Assembly: GCA_016786705.1 (NCBI GenBank)
Contig: JAEUVV010000013.1
Coordinates: 372,001-436,000, forward strand
Origin: Taibaiella sp.
GTDB lineage: Bacteria > Bacteroidota > Bacteroidia > Chitinophagales > Chitinophagaceae
DNA length: 64,000 nucleotides
Direction: 5' to 3'
Shown: one piece after another, positions 58,285-64,000 of the stretch
Layout of the letters: the number at the start of each line of letters is the position of its first letter
How positions within the stretch are numbered: position 1 is the stretch's first letter
Position numbers and translations under genes: made by a program
Notes under the pieces: generated by a model
Seen by the model: only the letters and a program-made list of their open reading frames with translations
What the model was told of the DNA's origin: nothing
Database searches by the model: none

Positions 58285-59187
58285 GTGTCTAAGAAAAAGC
58301 ATATTTCCGTTTTCCAGCCTTTTGATTTTAAAAATCAATTTGTCGATTTCACCCCGCACCAGTCCCTGCTACGGGAAAGTGTAAACGATTTTTTCATCCA
58401 CGCTTTAAACGATAAGACTATCAAGCTCAGGCTGCCGGTGCCGCCGCATAAAAAAACGGTGAATGACCTTTTAATCGTTACCGAAGGTTATGCTACGAGG
58501 CAGGTCGGCATAAAATCTTTCGAAGTTTTCAAAAACGAATTATTGAGCGTAGCGCAGCTAAAAGTTGCTACCGTTGATTTTTATTCAGAGGACCTGGACG
58601 GGTTTTATTGCCATTTTTCTAATGATTTCCTCGCGGACAATACCCTTTTGCTCAACTGGCAATTGAGCAGTAACCAATGTAATAAAATAACCTTGGATAA
58701 AGAGCGCGCCGCGCGCATCTGCCAATTGCTCACCCTGATCAATGACCTGTTCCGTAGTAACCGGGATCAGCATAAAAAATTAATCGCCCAATATCTGCGA
58801 ACGGTAATTACAGAAATCAATTGCCGGGAAATAGAAACCGGTCCGCAAAAAAACAATAAAAAAAGAGACCTGGCAGCAGACTATATAGGATTAATTGAGG
58901 CCAATTTAGCAAAAGGCTATCGCGTAAACCAGTTGGCTGAAATGCTGCATGTCAGCCCTAATCATCTCAATAAAACCATAAAAAATAACCTGGGCAGGTC
59001 GGCACAATCTGTTTACCATGAAATTCTTTTGCAGGAAGCTAAAGTCTTGCTCCTGCAAACTTCAAAAGATATAGGTGAAATTGCTTTTGACCTGGGTTTT
59101 AGCGATTTATCATACTTTGGAAAGTTTTTCAAAAAGAGGGCCGGGCAATCCGCATTAGCATATCGAAAAATGATTGAAAAATACTAA
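58285..59187 (+). CDS. AraC-family transcriptional regulator
   Basis: This 300-residue protein starts with GTG (no in-frame ATG fits the family's N-terminus). The sensor part (LRLPVPPHKKTVNDLLIVTE, LDGFYCHFSNDFLADNTLLL) is followed by the AraC HTH pair at about residues 200-300: YRVNQLAEMLHVSPNHLNKT, IGEIAFDLGFSDLSYFGKFF, and KKRAGQSALAYRKMIEK. It sits directly upstream of an outer-membrane barrel gene, 66 bp away, which has its own -7 box and is a plausible target. Confidence 0.92.
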   Translation: MSKKKHISVFQPFDFKNQFVDFTPHQSLLRESVNDFFIHALNDKTIKLRLPVPPHKKTVNDLLIVTEGYATRQVGIKSFEVFKNELLSVAQLKVATVDFYSEDLDGFYCHFSNDFLADNTLLLNWQLSSNQCNKITLDKERAARICQLLTLINDLFRSNRDQHKKLIAQYLRTVITEINCREIETGPQKNNKKRDLAADYIGLIEANLAKGYRVNQLAEMLHVSPNHLNKTIKNNLGRSAQSVYHEILLQEAKVLLLQTSKDIGEIAFDLGFSDLSYFGKFFKKRAGQSALAYRKMIEKY

Positions 59188-59228
59188 CAATTGATTCCTT
59201 TTTGCAAAAAAGCGCTGCTTTCGGGATT

Positions 59229-59236
59229 TAATTTTG
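59229..59236 (+). promoter_or_regulatory. Predicted -7 element of the barrel gene at 59254
   Basis: TAATTTTG matches TAnnTTTG and ends 17 bp before ATG 59254. It supports this ATG over the upstream in-frame TTG at 59191. Confidence 0.55.
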
Positions 59237-59253
59237 CCTTAAAATTATCAAAG

Positions 59254-59913
59254 ATGAGTGGCAAAAAAACACTTCTAGGAACCATTTTAACTTTGGCCGG
59301 CCTGGCCACAAAAGCACAGGAACCCATTGCAGTAAAGAATCCCCCCATTATTATGGAAGCTTTTGCAGGCAGCCGGGCACTGGCTTACCAAATGATTATT
59401 AATAAAAAATTACAGAGCGTTCCGGCACTTGGCTTTTTTAGCGTGACCAATATTCAGCCTGAATGGGGAAAGCCTAAAATGGACGATTATATGGTACAGG
59501 GCAACCTGACCTACAGCCTCATCAAGGGAATCGACCTGTCCGGCGGTTTTATCTGGAATCCTGTTGACGGCATACGGCCATCGGCGGGGCTTATTTTTTC
59601 GTATGGTAACCCGGAACTATTAGCGGTAGTCAATCCAAGAATTGACTTATCGAAAAACGCGAATTTTGACGCGCTCGCATTAGTGGAGTACAAACCGGCA
59701 ATAAATGAAAAACTAAGGCTTTATACGCGCCTGCAGGGCTTGTATACTCATAATCTGGGTTACGATTTTCATAGCAGAAGCTATATAATGCTCCGTGCCG
59801 GCTTCAGCTACAAAGACTTTAGCTTTGGTGCTGCGACCAACCTGGACTGGTATGGACCCATGAAGATCAATAAAAACAATTTCGGGGCATTTATAGCATT
59901 AAGCCTGTTTTAG
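59254..59913 (+). CDS. Outer-membrane beta-barrel protein, paralogue of the 20407 gene product
   Basis: From ATG at 59254 the protein is 219 residues with a signal peptide (MSGKKTLLGTILTLAGLATK, ending AQ). Alternating amphipathic strands follow (PALGFFSVTNIQPEWG, PSAGLIFSYGNPELLAVVN) and a final aromatic strand ends in ALSLF. The stretch RLYTRLQGLYTHNLGYDFHS and the segment SYKDFSFGAATNLDWYG align with the 20407 protein, showing common origin. The function is unknown. It lies downstream of an AraC gene. Confidence 0.78.
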   Translation: MSGKKTLLGTILTLAGLATKAQEPIAVKNPPIIMEAFAGSRALAYQMIINKKLQSVPALGFFSVTNIQPEWGKPKMDDYMVQGNLTYSLIKGIDLSGGFIWNPVDGIRPSAGLIFSYGNPELLAVVNPRIDLSKNANFDALALVEYKPAINEKLRLYTRLQGLYTHNLGYDFHSRSYIMLRAGFSYKDFSFGAATNLDWYGPMKINKNNFGAFIALSLF

Positions 59914-59997
59914 TTCCGTCCTTGTTTATACCTCCCATAAGCAAGTCATTTTTAATGTTCACTTTTCGGCTGATTCATTAATCAGGTTTAACTTATT

Positions 59998-60045
59998 AAA
60001 GGAAATGGCAAATCTTAGTTACCTTTTATACTTGCCATTTCCTTT
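59998..60045. terminator. Hairpin between convergent genes
   Basis: AAAGGAAATGGCAA (59998-60011) and TTGCCATTTCCTTT (60032-60045) form a perfect 14-bp stem. The right arm lies inside the last codons of the minus-strand lipoprotein gene. T-tracts are short on both sides, so termination is probable but not certain. Confidence 0.5.
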
Positions 60046-60231
60046 ATGCTTATGATAGCCCCTTTTCTTCACTTGTCCCGGGGCATACGGCTTAGCCGAC
60101 TTTGAGCCCGTTACTTTCTTTACCTGGCCGGGTGGCAATCCATGATTTCCATGATGTCTTACACGTGGTGCACAAGCCGCTAAAAAAAGTATGCCGAATA
60201 CTATTAAACCTATATTTTTTATTATTTTCAT
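60019..60231 (-). CDS. Small basic lipoprotein with PPGQxKK repeats
   Basis: From ATG at 60231 the protein is 70 residues with a lipoprotein signal (MKIIKNIGLIVFGILFLAAC, lipobox Cys20). The mature part contains two PGQVKK units (LPPGQVKKVTGSKSAKPYAP, then GQVKKRGYHKHKGNGKYKR), a pattern I have met in short Bacteroidota lipoproteins often misnamed quinol oxidase subunit 4. It is probably an outer-membrane or periplasmic lipoprotein of unknown role. A longer frame to 60273 has no support. Confidence 0.75.
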   Translation of the reverse strand: MKIIKNIGLIVFGILFLAACAPRVRHHGNHGLPPGQVKKVTGSKSAKPYAPGQVKKRGYHKHKGNGKYKR

Positions 60232-60576
60232 ATATACGCCTGATGGATGTTTAATGCTTATATTTTTCAACACTTCGGTTCTTGTATCCCATACACTCCT
60301 CTAATTTACAAAGTTTCTACCGGAATGGCTACACACTGCACTTTTTTAACTTGTTCTTTTTAATTTTTCTCCATCCTGGTTAACGAAAAGCAATTCATAA
60401 AGTAACAATACCTCATTAGCACACAATAATATTTAATTGTATAAGGGTTTTCTTAATTTTAAGCTCAGCTTTGCATTGAAGCAGTCCGGGGTATCTGCTG
60501 TGCATTGTGAACAAAACAGTTTATTAGCGCAAGGGCTTGCTCATTCAAGTCCCGGTCATGCAATAAAAACATATTT
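60232..60576. other. Intergenic region, nothing recognised
   Basis: About 345 bp between divergent genes. A CAGCTTTG box near 60468 is the closest match to a -7 element for the dehydratase gene. There is no ORF, hairpin or repeat worth naming. Confidence 0.3.
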
Positions 60577-61401
60577 ATGAACAAGCTAAAAAAGAAATTC
60601 ATAAAATCCCGGTTAAAGAAAAGGAATGCGCATTCCCATAAAGGAGATCATGGGCATGCCCTCCTTATCGCAGGACAAAAAGGGTATATGGGCGCTGCTG
60701 TAATCGCCGCTAAAGCAGCGATGAGAACCGGCCTGGGGCTGCTTACGGTAAGCGTACCATCAGACGAGCGCCTGGTATTGCAGGTTGCCCTCCCGGAGGC
60801 TATGCTTGTACCTAGAGCGGCCAATCAACTCAATATGGATAAATACGCTGCTGTTGGGATAGGCCCGGGTTTGGGCACTAATAAGGAATCTGAAAATTTG
60901 CTGGCAGCCGCTTTGACCGGGGTCAGGCAGCCAATGCTGCTGGACGCAGATGCGTTGAACATTATTTCCGGTAATAAAAAGCTAATGGCGGCCATCCCTG
61001 CCGGTACTGTCATAACGCCTCATGTAATAGAGTTTGACCGGCTTTTCGGCATCCATCAAAATAACGATGAGCGGATAGCCACCGCTATCGAAAAGGCCAG
61101 GGAGCTGCACATTATCATTGTTTTAAAAGGGCCTGAAACCGCTATAATTTCAGAAGAAGAAATTTTATACAATACGACCGGCAACGCGGGACTTGCCAAA
61201 GGTGGCTCCGGTGATGCATTAACCGGTGTCATTACGTCGCTTTTAGCACAGGGCTATGCCCCATTTACGGCTGCCTGCATAGGTGTATATATGCATGGCC
61301 TGGCAGCCGACCTTTCCTTAAAGCATCAATCTATGGAAAGTGTGCTTATTACAGATATTATCGATCATTTCGGAAAAGCCTTCAAAAAGATATGGGGATA
61401 G
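60577..61401 (+). CDS. nnrD: ADP-dependent NAD(P)H-hydrate dehydratase
   Basis: This 274-residue YjeF_C/ribokinase-like protein repairs hydrated NADH and NADPH using ADP. Motifs: DHGHALLIAGQKGYMGAAVI (24-43), DADALN (123-128), TPHVIEFDRL (147-156, a variant of TPHPGE) and the nucleotide/catalytic loop AKGGSGDALTG (207-217). It lacks the N-terminal epimerase domain that often precedes it in a bifunctional form, so the epimerase may be encoded elsewhere. A Lys-rich start (MNKLKKKFIKSRLKKR) replaces the epimerase linker. The P-type ATPase gene follows after 51 bp. Confidence 0.9.
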   Translation: MNKLKKKFIKSRLKKRNAHSHKGDHGHALLIAGQKGYMGAAVIAAKAAMRTGLGLLTVSVPSDERLVLQVALPEAMLVPRAANQLNMDKYAAVGIGPGLGTNKESENLLAAALTGVRQPMLLDADALNIISGNKKLMAAIPAGTVITPHVIEFDRLFGIHQNNDERIATAIEKARELHIIIVLKGPETAIISEEEILYNTTGNAGLAKGGSGDALTGVITSLLAQGYAPFTAACIGVYMHGLAADLSLKHQSMESVLITDIIDHFGKAFKKIWG

Positions 61402-61452
61402 CAAGTCATGTTTATCAGCCTGATCTTATAACCTTTAAAATTGCTTTAAAAA

Positions 61453-63963
61453 ATGCCGGCAACAAATTTCAATATACAAGGCTTATCGGAACAGGAAGTG
61501 CTCCAGGCCAGGAAAAAGTACGGAGCTAACGAGCTTAGCTATAAAAAAGAAAATACCCTGATCGAGAACCTGAAACGATTTGCCACCGAACCAATGGTCA
61601 TCCTGCTATTGCTGGCGGCCGCTATCTACTATATCAGTGGCAGCACCGGCGATGGCCTGTTTCTTTCGGTTGCCGTTGTTTTCCAGATCTCCATTTCCCT
61701 GTTTCAATATTCCAGGAGTAAAAATGCCCTGGAAAAACTGAAAGATCTTTCACAACCCAATTGTAAGGTTATTCGCAATGGCGAAATAAGCGCGATAAAA
61801 AGCGGGGACTTAGTAGTGGGAGATAGTTTAATAGTGGAAGAAGGCACTTTAATTACCGCGGATGGCACGATCGTACATTCCAATGACTTTTCAGTAAACG
61901 AATCAATACTAACCGGAGAATCGCTGGCGGTGTCCAAAGACAAAACCACAGAAGATCATTTTATTTACAGCGGTACCACTGTAGCAGGCGGCCTCGCCGT
62001 GGCAACCGTTACTGCTGTAGGCAATGCCACCAGGTTAGGAAAAATCGGCAGTAGCCTGGAAAGCATCCGGGAAGAAAAAACACCCCTGGAAAACCAGATT
62101 GCCCAGTTCGTAAAAAAAATGGCGATTACCGGGGCTGCCGTTTTTGTCATTGTATGGGCTATTAACTATTGGAATTCACGGGAATTATTAGAGAGCTTAT
62201 TGCAATCGCTTACACTGGCCATGAGCATTTTGCCCGAAGAGATCCCGGTGGCCTTTACCACCTTTATGGCATTGGGGGCCTGGCGCCTGATGCAACTGGG
62301 TATTGTCGTGAAGCAAATGAAAACGGTAGAAACGCTGGGCAGCGCTACCGTCATCTGCACCGACAAGACTGGTACCCTTACGGAAAACAAGATGAGCATT
62401 GCCAAATTATTCCTGCTATCGTCCAACAAAATATTCGAGCTCCATACCGATATGTCAGCTGAAGAAAAGGAAATCATCCGGCTGGCGATGTGGGCGAGTG
62501 AGCCCACCCCGTTTGACCCGATGGAGATAGCCCTTCACCAGGCCTATAAAGATGTAGCAACGAATGACGAGCGCCCGGACTACCGGCTGATCCATGAATA
62601 CCCATTGGGCGGGAAGCCACCTATGATGACGCATATCTTTGAAAACCAGGCAGGCAGCAGAATCATTGCGGCCAAAGGCGCCCCGGAAGCGCTGATGCAG
62701 GTATCCCGCCTGGATCAGCTATCGGTCAATCAAATCAACGATGCCATTACCCTCCTGGCAAAAGACGGCTACCGGGTATTAGGGATCGGCCTTGCTCAAT
62801 TTACCGGAGCTGTATTCCCTGCACAACAACAGGATTTCGCGTTCCAGTTTAAAGGCATCGTTGCTTTCTATGACCCGCCCAAGCCTAACATCCGGGAAGT
62901 CCTGAACGATTTTTATAATGCCGGTATTGCGGTTAAGATCATAACGGGTGATAACGCGCCAACCACGGAGGCGATCGCCCGGCAGGTAGGATTTAAAGCA
63001 TATGACAAAAGCATAACCGGAGATGAGCTCATGGCTTTACCCGAAGAAGAACTAAAAAGCCGGGTTATGACCACCGCGATCTTTACCCGTATGTTTCCCG
63101 AGGCCAAGCTAAAAATCATCAACGCCCTTAAAGCCAACAACCAGATCGTGGCCATGACCGGCGATGGCGTGAATGACGGGCCGGCACTGAAAGCCGCCCA
63201 TATAGGCATCGCTATGGGTAAAAAAGGGACAGAGATCGCCAAGCAGGCCGCATCCCTGATCTTGCTGGAAGATGATTTATCTAAAATGGTAACGGCTATT
63301 GCCATGGGCCGGAAAATCTATACCAATCTCAAAAAAGCGATTCAGTACATTATTTCCATCCACATTCCCATCATCCTTACCGTATTTATTCCGCTCGCAC
63401 TAGGCTGGCTTTATCCCAATATCTTTTCACCGGTACATATTATCTTCCTGGAAGTAATTATGGGGCCTACCTGCTCCATAATTTATGAAAATGAACCTTC
63501 TGAGCAAAACACGATGCAGCAGCCACCCAGGGCATTGACCACTACTTTTTTCAACTGGAAAGAGCTTTCTGCAAGTATCCTGCAAGGCTTGTTCATTACA
63601 GCCGGCACCTTGCTGATGTACCAGTATGCCGTGCACAGCGGTTATACGGAAGCTTTGACCCGGACCATGGTATTCACGGTCTTAATTACAGCGAACATTT
63701 TTCTTACCCTCGTCAACCGCTCTTTTTATTATTCAATTTTCACCACTTTAAAGTATAAAAACAAACTCGTTACATGGATTATCGGGCTCACGGTATGCCT
63801 GGTCGCGCTCATCCTTTACATACCGCCGGTAACGCGCTTTTTCGGCTTTGAGCAGCTAAATGCGGCTCAATTGACAATAGCAGTGTGCACCGGCTTTATC
63901 TCCGTAATCTGGTTTGAGCTTGTGAAGTTCCTGAAGCGAAGGAACCGCAGGAACAGACATTAA
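61453..63963 (+). CDS. P-type cation-transporting ATPase (P2, Ca2+-type)
   Basis: This 836-residue protein has the full P2-ATPase layout. An N-terminal cation-ATPase domain (LSEQEVLQARKKYGANELSY) comes first. The TGES loop is LTGES near 155, and the M4 motif PEEIP at about 262-266 replaces the PEGLP of classical calcium pumps. Asp304 in DKTGTLT is phosphorylated. The hinge TGDGVNDGPALKAA is near 570, and C-terminal helices carry EVIMGPTCSIIYENEPS. Ca2+ or Mn2+ export is inferred. The M4 change leaves the ion uncertain. It is encoded next to the hydrate dehydratase gene. Confidence 0.92.
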   Translation: MPATNFNIQGLSEQEVLQARKKYGANELSYKKENTLIENLKRFATEPMVILLLLAAAIYYISGSTGDGLFLSVAVVFQISISLFQYSRSKNALEKLKDLSQPNCKVIRNGEISAIKSGDLVVGDSLIVEEGTLITADGTIVHSNDFSVNESILTGESLAVSKDKTTEDHFIYSGTTVAGGLAVATVTAVGNATRLGKIGSSLESIREEKTPLENQIAQFVKKMAITGAAVFVIVWAINYWNSRELLESLLQSLTLAMSILPEEIPVAFTTFMALGAWRLMQLGIVVKQMKTVETLGSATVICTDKTGTLTENKMSIAKLFLLSSNKIFELHTDMSAEEKEIIRLAMWASEPTPFDPMEIALHQAYKDVATNDERPDYRLIHEYPLGGKPPMMTHIFENQAGSRIIAAKGAPEALMQVSRLDQLSVNQINDAITLLAKDGYRVLGIGLAQFTGAVFPAQQQDFAFQFKGIVAFYDPPKPNIREVLNDFYNAGIAVKIITGDNAPTTEAIARQVGFKAYDKSITGDELMALPEEELKSRVMTTAIFTRMFPEAKLKIINALKANNQIVAMTGDGVNDGPALKAAHIGIAMGKKGTEIAKQAASLILLEDDLSKMVTAIAMGRKIYTNLKKAIQYIISIHIPIILTVFIPLALGWLYPNIFSPVHIIFLEVIMGPTCSIIYENEPSEQNTMQQPPRALTTTFFNWKELSASILQGLFITAGTLLMYQYAVHSGYTEALTRTMVFTVLITANIFLTLVNRSFYYSIFTTLKYKNKLVTWIIGLTVCLVALILYIPPVTRFFGFEQLNAAQLTIAVCTGFISVIWFELVKFLKRRNRRNRH

Positions 63964-64000
63964 GAAGGGCGATAAAATTAAAGTAGGCTGCTGGTGCCGT

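Overview
The window reads as chromosome of a Bacteroidota bacterium, most likely a Chitinophagaceae-like member of the Chitinophagales. This rests on four secreted proteins with a type IX secretion (T9SS) C-terminal sorting domain, AraC-type regulators typical of the phylum, a BspA-type leucine-rich repeat protein, a BlaI/M56 pair, promoters with the TAnnTTTG -7 element, and weak or absent Shine-Dalgarno sequences. No species can be named from sequence alone.

Layout. 1-7.8 kb: a BlaI/M56 sensor-repressor operon with two operators framing its promoter, a membrane protein, an IS-end-like hairpin, and a thioredoxin-like/DHDPS-like/cupin operon read divergently from a MocR-type regulator. 7.8-16 kb: two large T9SS cargo proteins, one with an RCC1-like propeller, and a membrane-bound TPR-AraC regulator. 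16.4-27.5 kb: an SDR, a five-gene operon (TMEM175-like channel, aldehyde dehydrogenase, monooxygenase-like membrane protein, two outer-membrane barrels), a BspA-like protein, CorA, a sigma-54 activator with a degenerate receiver, and a DUF892 protein with a histone-like tail. 27.7-33.3 kb: a T9SS protein, AraC regulators, a SnoaL-like protein, a siderophore-interacting protein and tRNA-Lys(TTT).

33.4-39.8 kb: a complete type I secretion module (C39 peptidase-ABC exporter, HlyD, TolC) between HTH regulators, two of which end in similar coiled coils. No peptide substrate is visible. 40.0-49.5 kb: an AT-rich accessory island. It holds single genes or gene pairs separated by related imperfect palindromes that resemble gene-cassette recombination sites. 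Its cargo looks defensive: a TIR protein with a helical C-terminus, a zinc-ribbon TIR protein, a winged-helix/deoxyribosyltransferase-like fusion, a translationally coupled TIR-like + SLATT membrane pair, a secreted protein-glutaminase-like enzyme, a DUF262/DUF1524 (GmrSD-like) protein, a propeller lipoprotein and, just beyond the last palindrome, an ATP-grasp protein. The TIR-like/SLATT pair is the best candidate for an undescribed system: a nucleotide-signal producer beside a predicted membrane-permeabilising effector.

49.5-64 kb: a Crp/Fnr gene fragment beside an AhpD-like protein, an SDR/membrane protein/AraC unit, two small hypothetical genes, a fourth T9SS protein, an AraC gene followed by a paralogue of the 20.4 kb barrel, a small lipoprotein, NAD(P)H-hydrate dehydratase and a Ca2+-type P-ATPase.
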